DNA of 64,000 bases from Cryobacterium melibiosiphilum (GTDB lineage: Bacteria > Actinomycetota > Actinomycetes > Actinomycetales > Microbacteriaceae): NCBI RefSeq assembly GCF_003602235.1, contig NZ_QZVS01000084.1:1-64000 (forward strand). The letters run 5' to 3'. A model generated the notes under the pieces. That model was not told the origin of the DNA, did not search any database, and saw nothing but the letters and a program-made list of their open reading frames with translations. The position numbers and the translations under genes were made by a program. This document shows, piece by piece, positions 50,590 through 58,385 of this stretch (its first letter is position 1; each line of letters begins with the position of its first letter).

Positions 50590-50615
50590 GGGCAGGGCAT
50601 TCAGGGGCAGGGCAC

Positions 50616-51959
50616 TCAGCGCGCGACGGGCAGGGCCTCGAGCGCCTCGAAGGCGCGCCTCGGGCCGGCACCGCCGAGCAGCGTGCTGCCGCGCAGCGAC
50701 GTGCCCAATGCGTCGAGCCGAGCCCGCGGATCGGGGGCGAGGCTGAGCATCCGCTCAATGGCGACTCGAATGTCGGCAGCGGATGCCGCATTCGGGTCGA
50801 GCGCCACGCCCACCCCCGCGTCTTCAAGCGCTGCCGCTCCCGCGAACTGGTCGGTCGAGAAGGGAAGCAGCACGAGCGGAACGCCCGCGGTCATGGCCTC
50901 GGTGACGCTGTTATTGCCGGCGTGGGAGACCGCGACCGCAGCGCTTCGCAGCAGGGTCACCTGCGGCAGGAAACCGCGCACGAGCCAGGAGTCGGGGATC
51001 GGACCGAGTTCGCTCGGGTCGGTCGGGCCCGTCGCCATCGCGACGCGCACTCCCCGCCCGTCGAGGCCGATGAGACGCAGCGCCTCGGCGACCCGGGCGA
51101 GCACGTCACCGCGCACCGCGAGAAAGCTGCCGAAGCTCACGTAGACGACGGGCAGATCAGAGCCAGCGATCCACGCCTCGACCTCAGGGTCGGAGGCCTC
51201 GTCACGCACGGCAGAACCGAGGAACCGGTGCGGCGGCAACAAGGCGGTGCGCGCCGGGTCGTGCAGCTCTTCCGGGTAGTTCAGCAGCAGCACGTCGCCG
51301 GTCTCCTGAAAGACATCGGTGCTCGGCGGTGCGCCGGGGTCCAGAATGGCTAGAGCGGCATTCCACTGACTGGTGAAGGACTCTCGAACCGCCTCGCACA
51401 GGGTGCGCAGCTCGGCCAAGTCCCTTGCCGTGGGCTCGAAGACGCCGGGCCAGGCGGGCGGGTAGCCATAGACCTCACCGGCCACGGGCAGGGCCGAAGG
51501 ATGCCCGAGCACAACATCCGCGTGCGGCACCCCGGCCGTGATCAGCCCGAGCCGGGCGCTGAAGGCGAGGTGGTCGACGATCACCCGGTCGGGTCGCACC
51601 TGCTCGACGAGCAGCTGTACCGTGCGGGCGATCTCGACGGGGTTGTAGAGCAGGTCGCTGCTGCGCGCCTCGGCCTGGAAGGTGAGGGTTTCGACCATGC
51701 CGCGGCGGGTCGCGTCGAAGAACCCGCGCAGGGCATCGTCTTCGCCCTTGGGCTGGTCTTCGGCACGGATGGTGCCGGGGTTCGAGCCTCGACCGAGCTG
51801 TAGGTTGACCCGTTCGAAGCCGAAGGCGGCGACGATGTCGGCGGTCGCCGGACCGGAGGCGACGACCACGCGTTCGCCGGCGCGCTGCCACTCGGTGCCG
51901 AGGGTCGCGAGCGGGAACAGGTGCGAGGCGTAGTCGGGGCTGATGATGAGCAGGGTCAT
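50616..51959 (-). CDS. MGT/GT1-family glycosyltransferase
   Basis: 447 residues from ATG 51959, with GAGGA upstream. GT-B fold: N-terminal IISPDYASHLFPLATLGTEW for acceptor binding. The C-terminal nucleotide-sugar site reads VSHAGNNSVTEAMTAGVPLV and LLPFSTDQFAGAAALEDAG, as in macrolide or sterol glycosyltransferases. It transfers a sugar to a small acceptor, likely in resistance or a surface glycolipid. It is downstream of the HEAT-GT4 gene with only repeat DNA between. Confidence 0.88.
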   Translation of the reverse strand: MTLLIISPDYASHLFPLATLGTEWQRAGERVVVASGPATADIVAAFGFERVNLQLGRGSNPGTIRAEDQPKGEDDALRGFFDATRRGMVETLTFQAEARSSDLLYNPVEIARTVQLLVEQVRPDRVIVDHLAFSARLGLITAGVPHADVVLGHPSALPVAGEVYGYPPAWPGVFEPTARDLAELRTLCEAVRESFTSQWNAALAILDPGAPPSTDVFQETGDVLLLNYPEELHDPARTALLPPHRFLGSAVRDEASDPEVEAWIAGSDLPVVYVSFGSFLAVRGDVLARVAEALRLIGLDGRGVRVAMATGPTDPSELGPIPDSWLVRGFLPQVTLLRSAAVAVSHAGNNSVTEAMTAGVPLVLLPFSTDQFAGAAALEDAGVGVALDPNAASAADIRVAIERMLSLAPDPRARLDALGTSLRGSTLLGGAGPRRAFEALEALPVAR

Positions 51960-51969
51960 AGGGTCCTCA

Positions 51970-52024
51970 GGAAGCACGTATCGGGAGCACGTATCAGGAA
52001 GCAGGTATCAGGAAGCAGGTATCA
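51970..52024. repeat. 14-bp tandem repeat between two glycosyltransferase genes
   Basis: Four near-identical units GGAAGCAGGTATCA (the first two are variants, one 13 bp long). The last four bases of the final unit supply the stop codon of the upstream minus-strand gene. Confidence 0.85.
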
Positions 52025-54265
52025 AGATGCGCTGAGCGCCCAGGCGAGCGGCTCGTTGGCGGCGGCGACATCACGGTAGATGCCGGTCAAGGCCCGCGCC
52101 ATCGCCTGGATGGTGAAGTTGTCGGCGACCATGCGGCGTGCCCGCTCGGCATAGTCGGCACCGAACGGCCCCTCCGCCAGATCGAGGGCGGCGGCCATGG
52201 CAGCGGCCAGCGCGGCTTGGTCTCCGGTATCGACGAGCAGCCCGGTCACCCCGTCCTCGACGTAGGTCGCCGGGCCGCCGCCGGCGGGGGCGACGACGGT
52301 GAGTCCGCTCGCCATGGCTTCGAGCACGGCGAGGCCGAATTCTTCTTTGACGCTCGCGCAGACGTAGACGCCGTGCGAGGCCGCGAAGCCCGGCCGGCCG
52401 ACCCGAACCGCGGCGAGCCACCGGGCGACGGTGTCGTTGCCGCGGTGCCCGGCCAGCAGCAGGCCGTGGGCCGCCGCGGCGTCAACAGGAACCGCGCCCG
52501 CCATCAGCTGCAGCTGCTGCTGCTCATCGGACGACGGATGCTGCAGGTCGCCCCCCACAATCAGCACATTGACTCGCGCGCGCAGTGTCGGGGTGGTGGC
52601 CCAGGCGGTGACGAGCGCCGCCATGCCCTTCACCCGGTGCAGCCGGCCGACGCTGATGATGAGCGGCAGGCCGCGGCGCTCGGGCGGCAGCGTGGCGAGC
52701 AGGGCGTCGAGATCGCCGAAGTCCGCCGCCGAATCCGCCGCCGCGTCGGCCGTGGCTTCGCCTCCTGCACGAACAGCGTCGGCAGTGGCTGTGGCGGTCG
52801 AAGCGGCAGCCGAGGCCAGGGCATCCGCTCGTGACTGCTCGATGACGGCGAGGTCGATGCCCTCGGCGATCACCGAGTGTCGTTCCGGGTGTGCGGTCAC
52901 GTCGATGCCGACGAGGTCGCGCATGTCGCGCTCGAGTTCGGGCCGGGGAAACAAGACGGTGTGTTCGGCGTCGGCGGCGAGGCGCTGCACGAGGCGGGCG
53001 CGAAACCAGAAGTGCTCGACGGCGTCGACGGTGCCGAAGTTGGCGTGGCTCAGAGCCCCGGAGTGCTCGAGCGAGTTGATGACGGCGTGCGGGTCGGGTG
53101 CGACGGTGAACACCACGGGAATGTCGAGCTCCCGGGCGACGGTCGCGGCGGCGAGGCTGCCGACATCCGCCATGCGCAGGTGGATAGCGTCGACGGTACC
53201 GGCGGCACGCAGAATGCGACGGATGCCGCGCTGCGCGGCGATCCGACGGGGCCAGGCATCCGCGGCAGGCATCGGGCCGCCCGGGAACGGAACGGCGGCG
53301 AAGGAATGCCCGGCGAGGGTCGATCCGACCGTGGCCAGGCCGGTCAGCGCGGCGTCATAGCCGCCGCGGGAGATGGTGATGACCCGCTCGACCTGGTCGT
53401 TCGGTGCGGCGTAGGCCTGATTCGCACCGCGGGCGACGAGCGCGTCGCCGAGGCGCACAAGCAGGGTGGCGATGCCGCCGTTGTCGCCGGCGCCGACCTG
53501 GGACAGTTCGCCGTCGATGTCGGCGTGGAGAAACAGTTGGGCCACGGTCAACCCCTGGCTCCACGGCGGCCGCGGATAGGACGGCACGGTCAGGTCGAAG
53601 AGGGCGAGCCGGGCGACAGCGGCGAGCTCGTCACTGCCGAACGAGAGGTTCGTGACGATGCTGAGGCCGGCCTCGGTGCTCGGCCGGTCGCCGAGGGCGG
53701 CGACGGCGGCGGCACGCACCACGGGGGGTTCCGCCTCGGCGGCGGCGACCCGGCGCAACAGGCGGTCGGGGATGCGGCCGGCCACGAGGCCGATGGTTTC
53801 GACCAGGCGCGCGCGGGCATCCGCTTCATTGATACCGATCAGGGCGCCTTCGAGGGCGAGGGCCACGGAGTCGGGCGCCGAGGCGCCCCACTGCTCGAGG
53901 GTGCGCTGGGCGAGCATGCCCGAGAATCCGCCAGCCGCGACCAGGCGGATGAGGCCGGCGATGGCGTCAAGCCGGGGCAGCCGCGAGCCGAAGGCCCAGG
54001 CGGCGTGCTCGCGCAGGTAGTCGGCGTCATGGCCGAGCAGGGCGACGAGCGCGTCGTCGGCGGTGTCGTCGAAGACCTGGCCGAGGGCGTGCACGGCCGC
54101 GATCGCGGTGAGCTGGTCGCTGGAGTCGACGGCGGCCCGCGCGAGCAGGCGCACGGCCCGGGTGCCGCCGTCACGGCTCGCCGCGATCGTCAGCGCGTCG
54201 GCGGCACGCATTCCGTCGAGGATGGTGGCGGTGCGGAGTTCGTCCAGGGCGGTGAGGGGTCCCAC
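52022..54265 (-). CDS. HEAT-repeat protein fused to a GT4-type glycosyltransferase
   Basis: 747 residues from GTG 54265, with GGAGGAG seven nt upstream. Residues ~1-225 are helical HEAT-type repeats, with recurrent patterns such as QLTAIAAVHALGQVFDDTAD, YLREHAAWAFGSRLPRLDA and PPVVRAAAVAALGDRPSTEA. Residues ~235-747 are a sucrose-synthase-like glycosyltransferase, with HADIDGELSQVGAGDNGGIA, LIISVGRLHRVKGMAAL, and CASVKEEFGLAVLEAMASG with the E-x7-E pair. An Ala/Asp-rich insert sits near 480-520. The combination is unusual, and donor and acceptor are unknown. It pairs with a second glycosyltransferase downstream. Confidence 0.85.
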   Translation of the reverse strand: MGPLTALDELRTATILDGMRAADALTIAASRDGGTRAVRLLARAAVDSSDQLTAIAAVHALGQVFDDTADDALVALLGHDADYLREHAAWAFGSRLPRLDAIAGLIRLVAAGGFSGMLAQRTLEQWGASAPDSVALALEGALIGINEADARARLVETIGLVAGRIPDRLLRRVAAAEAEPPVVRAAAVAALGDRPSTEAGLSIVTNLSFGSDELAAVARLALFDLTVPSYPRPPWSQGLTVAQLFLHADIDGELSQVGAGDNGGIATLLVRLGDALVARGANQAYAAPNDQVERVITISRGGYDAALTGLATVGSTLAGHSFAAVPFPGGPMPAADAWPRRIAAQRGIRRILRAAGTVDAIHLRMADVGSLAAATVARELDIPVVFTVAPDPHAVINSLEHSGALSHANFGTVDAVEHFWFRARLVQRLAADAEHTVLFPRPELERDMRDLVGIDVTAHPERHSVIAEGIDLAVIEQSRADALASAAASTATATADAVRAGGEATADAAADSAADFGDLDALLATLPPERRGLPLIISVGRLHRVKGMAALVTAWATTPTLRARVNVLIVGGDLQHPSSDEQQQLQLMAGAVPVDAAAAHGLLLAGHRGNDTVARWLAAVRVGRPGFAASHGVYVCASVKEEFGLAVLEAMASGLTVVAPAGGGPATYVEDGVTGLLVDTGDQAALAAAMAAALDLAEGPFGADYAERARRMVADNFTIQAMARALTGIYRDVAAANEPLAWALSAS

Positions 54266-54279
54266 GCGTGTGCTCCTCC

Positions 54280-54297
54280 CTGCGGATCGCTCCGCAG
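54280..54297 (-). promoter_or_regulatory. Leader hairpin directly upstream of the HEAT-GT4 ribosome-binding site
   Basis: CTGCGGA-GCGA-TCCGCAG on the minus strand, a 7-bp stem ending against the GGAGGAG. The 224-bp gap upstream also has AT-rich DNA with the inverted repeat AGAAGTA/TACTTCT (about 54332-54371), a probable promoter and operator region. Confidence 0.4.
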
Positions 54298-54489
54298 CGT
54301 CAATTCGTGCTGCACAAAGAGGTACCTCGAGAGAAGTACTTCGGTAAGTAGGTTACTAGGAATACTACTTCTTGGCATTCTGTGTCACATCATGATTCGG
54401 AGTGGATCTCAAATCGGTTTGGCGCGAGTTCCGGGTCATCATTGCATGACCCCCTGACATTTCGTTGCACCCGATCGAAAGCGGCCGCC

Positions 54490-56346
54490 GTGAGTTTCAC
54501 CGCCCCACCCACCTTCACCACCCGCCCCACCCTGCAGGGAACCTTCGGCATGACCGCGTCCACGCACTGGCTGGCGACGGCGACCGCCCAGGCCGTGCTG
54601 GAGCGCGGCGGCAACGCCTTCGACGCGGCCGTCGCCGGGGCGTTCGTGCTGCACGTGGTCGAACCGCACCTGAACGGGCCCGGCGGCGACATGACCGGAA
54701 TCTTCGCCACGGCCGCGCACCCCGCCAACCCGATCGTGCTGATGGGCCAGGGACCGGCGCCGGCCGCCGCGACGCCCGAGCACTACCGCTCTGAGGGCCT
54801 CGAGCTCGTACCCGGCTCGGGCGCCCTCGCCGCGGCCGTGCCCGGCGCGGTCGACGCCTGGCTGGTGCTGCTGCGCGACCACGGCACCTGGGAACTCGAG
54901 CCGGTGCTCGCGTTCGCGATCGGGTATGCGCGCCGCGGGCATCCGGTGCTCGGCGCGGTGTGCCGCACGATCGGAACCGTCAGCGCGCTGTTCGCGGAGC
55001 ACTGGCCGACCTCGGCGGCGCACTGGATGCCGGGCGGCCGCGCGCCGGTCGCCGGCGAACTCGTGGTCAACGAGGCCTGGGCGGCGAGCCTGATCCGGCT
55101 GCTGCTGGCGGGCACCGGCACCACCCGGGAGGCCCGCATCGACGCCGTGCGCCGCGAGTGGCGGGACGGATTCGTGGCCCGCGCGATCGTCGAATTCCAG
55201 CAGACGCCGCACCGGCATTCCTCCGGCACCGATCACGCGGGCGTGATGACGGATGCCGACCTGTCCGCTTTCGAGGCCGGCTATGAGCCCGCGACCACGA
55301 TCGAATTTCGAGGCCACACCATCGCCAAGACCGGGCCCTGGGGGCAGGGCCCGGTGCTGCTGCAGATGCTCACGATTCTCGACGGCTTTCCCGACGAGTG
55401 CCTCGACCCGTCGACGGCACTCGGAGCGCACACGATCCTCGAGGCCGAGAAGCTCGCCCTCGCCGACCGGGATACCTATTATGGGGACCCGACCGACGTC
55501 GACCCGGCCGAGCGCCCCGTGCCGATCGCGCACCTGCTCTCCGCCGAGTACGCCGCCGAGCGCCGCGCCCTGATCACCGACCGCGCCTCGCGGGCGTTTA
55601 GGCCGGGAACAGTGCCGGGTCACACACCATTCCTGCCGCCGATGCGCACCGAGTATCGGCCGCCCGCGCGGGCCGGAGTGGGGCATCCGTCGACCGGTGA
55701 TCTGGCGGCGCAGCAGGCCGGTGTGGGCGAGCCCACGGTCAGCGACAACGGGGTCACCCGAGGCGACACCTGCCACATCGACGTCGTGGACCGCTGGGGC
55801 AACATGGTCTCGGCGACGCCGTCGGGCGGCTGGCTGCAGTCCTCGCCGTACATGCCTGAGCTCGGATTCTGCCTCGGCACCCGCCTGCAGATGACCTGGC
55901 TCGAACCCGGATCACCGTCGACCCTCACGCCCGGCCGGCGCCCGCGCACGACCCTCACCCCGACCCTGGTGCTGAAAGACGGGGTGCCGGTGACGGCGCT
56001 CGGCTCCCCCGGCGGCGACCAGCAAGACCAATGGCAACTCCTGTACCTGCTGCGCACCCTGGTCGGCGGGTACACGCCGCAGCAGGCGATCGATGCCCCG
56101 GCGTTCCACACGACCTCGTTCCCCGGGTCGTTCTGGCCGCGCACCTGGACCCCCGGCGGCGCCGAGGTCGAAGACCGCCTCGGTGAGACGGTGATCGCCG
56201 AGCTCGAGGAGCGCGGACACGTCGTGACCCGCACCGGCGACTGGACCCTCGGCCGCCTGTCCAGCGTCGGACTCGACCCGGAGACGGGCGTGATGACCGC
56301 GGCCGCCAACCCGCGCGGCGCTCAGGGCTACGCCGCCGGCCGCTGA
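54490..56346 (+). CDS. Gamma-glutamyltransferase family protein
   Basis: 618 residues from GTG 54490; the frame extends upstream without support. GGT family: AVLERGGNAFDAAVAGAFVL, EPHLNGPGGDMTGIF, EAEKLALADRDTYYGDP, the nucleophile Thr in TRGDTCHIDVVDRWGNMVSA where autocleavage would occur, and LGSPGGDQQDQWQ. No signal peptide is visible. It could process gamma-glutamyl amides or act as an Ntn-hydrolase of other substrates. Convergent with the MFS transporter across a repeat cluster. Confidence 0.88.
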   Translation: MSFTAPPTFTTRPTLQGTFGMTASTHWLATATAQAVLERGGNAFDAAVAGAFVLHVVEPHLNGPGGDMTGIFATAAHPANPIVLMGQGPAPAAATPEHYRSEGLELVPGSGALAAAVPGAVDAWLVLLRDHGTWELEPVLAFAIGYARRGHPVLGAVCRTIGTVSALFAEHWPTSAAHWMPGGRAPVAGELVVNEAWAASLIRLLLAGTGTTREARIDAVRREWRDGFVARAIVEFQQTPHRHSSGTDHAGVMTDADLSAFEAGYEPATTIEFRGHTIAKTGPWGQGPVLLQMLTILDGFPDECLDPSTALGAHTILEAEKLALADRDTYYGDPTDVDPAERPVPIAHLLSAEYAAERRALITDRASRAFRPGTVPGHTPFLPPMRTEYRPPARAGVGHPSTGDLAAQQAGVGEPTVSDNGVTRGDTCHIDVVDRWGNMVSATPSGGWLQSSPYMPELGFCLGTRLQMTWLEPGSPSTLTPGRRPRTTLTPTLVLKDGVPVTALGSPGGDQQDQWQLLYLLRTLVGGYTPQQAIDAPAFHTTSFPGSFWPRTWTPGGAEVEDRLGETVIAELEERGHVVTRTGDWTLGRLSSVGLDPETGVMTAAANPRGAQGYAAGR

Positions 56347-56412
56347 CCTCGTGGCGAGCTCGCCACGAGCTCGCCACGAATGTCGGCCGGTCGCCATCGA
56401 ACCAGGCGAGCG

Positions 56413-56679
56413 AAGGGGCCATCTGTGACACTTCATGCACGAGGTGTCAGAGATGGCCCCTTGAGGCGAAAAATGTCCCGCGAGGTGTCACAAATCGCCC
56501 CTTCGGATGCGATCAAGGGGCATTCTGTGACACTTCGCGAAGGCCAAGGGGCGTTCTGTGACACTTGACGCACGAGGTGTCACAGATTGCCCCTTGGGGC
56601 CCAACACCTACCGACGAGGTGTCAGAGACGGCCCCTTGGCGAGAGGCAGCATCCGCGAAGTGTCAGAAATGGCCCCTCG
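56413..56679. repeat. Cluster of modular palindromic repeats (family B)
   Basis: About seven half-units of AAGGGGC, 2-3 variable bases, TCTGTGACAC, TTCGC, forming head-to-head palindromes such as 56413-56462 and one centred near 56570. They occupy most of the 373-bp gap between two convergent genes, like the cluster at 39944-40245. Confidence 0.85.
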
Positions 56680-56719
56680 CCGCCTCGAACGGGCGGCGAC
56701 GGGGGCCATTCCCGAGCGC

Positions 56720-56821
56720 TCAGCCGAACAGGGCGGTCACGCGAGTGAGGGTCTGCACAATCCCGTAGACCAGGGGAATGCCCACGAGCGCCCAGGCGAT
56801 GGTGATCTTCAGGGTTGTCAC
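56720..56821 (-). CDS. Small subunit of the OFA-type MFS transporter (33 residues)
   Basis: 33 residues from GTG 56821, whose first bases overlap the stop of the large transporter gene. It reads VTTLKITIAWALVGIPLVYG and then ends GIVQTLTRVTALFG: one transmembrane helix and a short amphipathic end. Known OFA transporters have a single-helix small partner with this WxxVGIPLxYGxxQTLxxxxxLFG pattern encoded just downstream. It is translationally coupled. Confidence 0.75.
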   Translation of the reverse strand: MTTLKITIAWALVGIPLVYGIVQTLTRVTALFG

Positions 56822-58221
56822 GTGCGGTCTCCAGTCATCGCAGGCTGAGCGGATGCGCCGGGTGCGGCATCCGCTTCGTGATAATCACTGTGCACCGGTT
56901 TCACGAACAGGTTGGCGACGAAGCCGATCACGAGCAGACCGACCATCGTCAGCAGCGCCGGCTGGTAGGCCGCCGCGGTCAGCTCGCCCGGGGTGCCCTG
57001 CGCGTCGAGGAACGCGTTGACGATCAGCGGGCCGGCGATTCCGGCCGCCGACCAGGCGGTGAGCAGGCGGCCGTGGATGGCGCCGACCTGGAACGTGCCG
57101 AACAGGTCACGCAGGTAGGCCGGCACGGTCGCGAATCCGCCGCCGTAAAACGAGATGATCACGAAGGCGAGCACGACGTAGAGGCCGGTGCTGCTGCCGC
57201 CGAAGAGCGCGAGCAGCAGGTACAGCACGGTTCCGGCGCCGAGGTACATCATGTAGATGTTCTTGCGGCCGGTCTTGTCCGAGGTGGCCGACCAGGCGAA
57301 ACGGCCGCCCATGTTGGCGATCGACAGCAGCCCGACGAAGCCGCTCGCGACGGCGGCGGTGACCAGCGAGGTGCCGTCCCCCTGGCGGAAGAAGTCCTGG
57401 ATCATCGGGGCGGCCTGCTCGAGGATGCCGATGCCGGCGGTCACGTTGCAGAACAGTACGATCCAGACCAGCCAGAACTGGCGGGTGCGAATCGCGTTGC
57501 GTGCGGAGACGTGGTTGCTCGTGACGAGGGCCTTGACCTTGATGGTGCTCGGGTCGAAGCCCTTCGGGGTCCAGCCTGCGGCGGGCACCTTGATCGTGAA
57601 CGCGCCGAACATCATGTAGGCGAGGTAGAGCACACCGAGGGTGAGGAAGAGTTTGCCCACGGCGTCGCCGCTGGCGACCCAGTCGGCCGCGCCGGAATTG
57701 GGGTCGTAGAAGGCGAGCAGCGCGGTGGACACCGGGCTGGCGATGAGGGCGCCGCCACCGAAGCCCATGATGGCCATGCCGGTCGCGAGTCCCGGGCGGT
57801 CGGGGAACCATTTGATCAGCGTCGACACCGGCGAGATGTAGCCGATGCCGAGGCCGATACCGCCGATGAAGCCGTAGCCGAGGTAGACGAGCCAGAGCTG
57901 GTTGCTGAAGATGCCGAGCGAGCCGACGAGAAAGCCGCCCGACCAGAACAGGGCCGCGACGAACATCGCCTTGCGGGGGCCGTTGGTGTCGACCCAGGTG
58001 CCCATGATCGCGGCGGACAGCCCGAGCATGACGATGGCGATCGAGAAGATCACGCCGATCTGGGTCAGGCTCGCGTCGAAGTGTTCCACGAGGGCGGTCT
58101 TGTAGACACTCGTCGCGTAGGCCTGGCCGATGCACAGGTGCACGGCGAGGGCGGCCGGCGGAATAAGCCAGCGGTTGAATCCGGGTGGGGCGATGGTGCG
58201 GTCACGGGCAAGCCAACTCAT
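56818..58221 (-). CDS. OFA-family MFS transporter (oxalate/formate antiporter type)
   Basis: 467 residues from ATG 58221, with GAGGA upstream. Twelve predicted helices with OFA signatures: RWLIPPAALAVHLCIGQAYA, WVDTNGPRKAMFVAALFW, YGFIGGIGLGIGYISPVSTL, KWFPDRPGLATGMAIMGFG. Members exchange oxalate, formate, or related monocarboxylates. It is divergent from an FdhF-like oxidoreductase, suggesting formate or oxalate as the substrate. The small subunit follows. Confidence 0.9.
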   Translation of the reverse strand: MSWLARDRTIAPPGFNRWLIPPAALAVHLCIGQAYATSVYKTALVEHFDASLTQIGVIFSIAIVMLGLSAAIMGTWVDTNGPRKAMFVAALFWSGGFLVGSLGIFSNQLWLVYLGYGFIGGIGLGIGYISPVSTLIKWFPDRPGLATGMAIMGFGGGALIASPVSTALLAFYDPNSGAADWVASGDAVGKLFLTLGVLYLAYMMFGAFTIKVPAAGWTPKGFDPSTIKVKALVTSNHVSARNAIRTRQFWLVWIVLFCNVTAGIGILEQAAPMIQDFFRQGDGTSLVTAAVASGFVGLLSIANMGGRFAWSATSDKTGRKNIYMMYLGAGTVLYLLLALFGGSSTGLYVVLAFVIISFYGGGFATVPAYLRDLFGTFQVGAIHGRLLTAWSAAGIAGPLIVNAFLDAQGTPGELTAAAYQPALLTMVGLLVIGFVANLFVKPVHSDYHEADAAPGASAQPAMTGDRT

Positions 58222-58385
58222 GGGGTCCTCGTGCCTGCTTCGTTACAGGCTTCGTTCAGGAGCGGCACTGGTGGCGCCGCACGGGTAGGGGCAACCTTAC
58301 GTGCAATCAGCTCTTTCCTTCGGCAGGGCGGCGCGGCGGACGGGCACGGTTCGTGATTCCCAGCCTTTGCAGGCAGGATGAAGTC

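Noticed and set aside
54382-54489. Longer N-terminus for the gamma-glutamyltransferase-like protein
   Set aside because: The extra residues have no family pattern; GTG 54490 gives a normal start.
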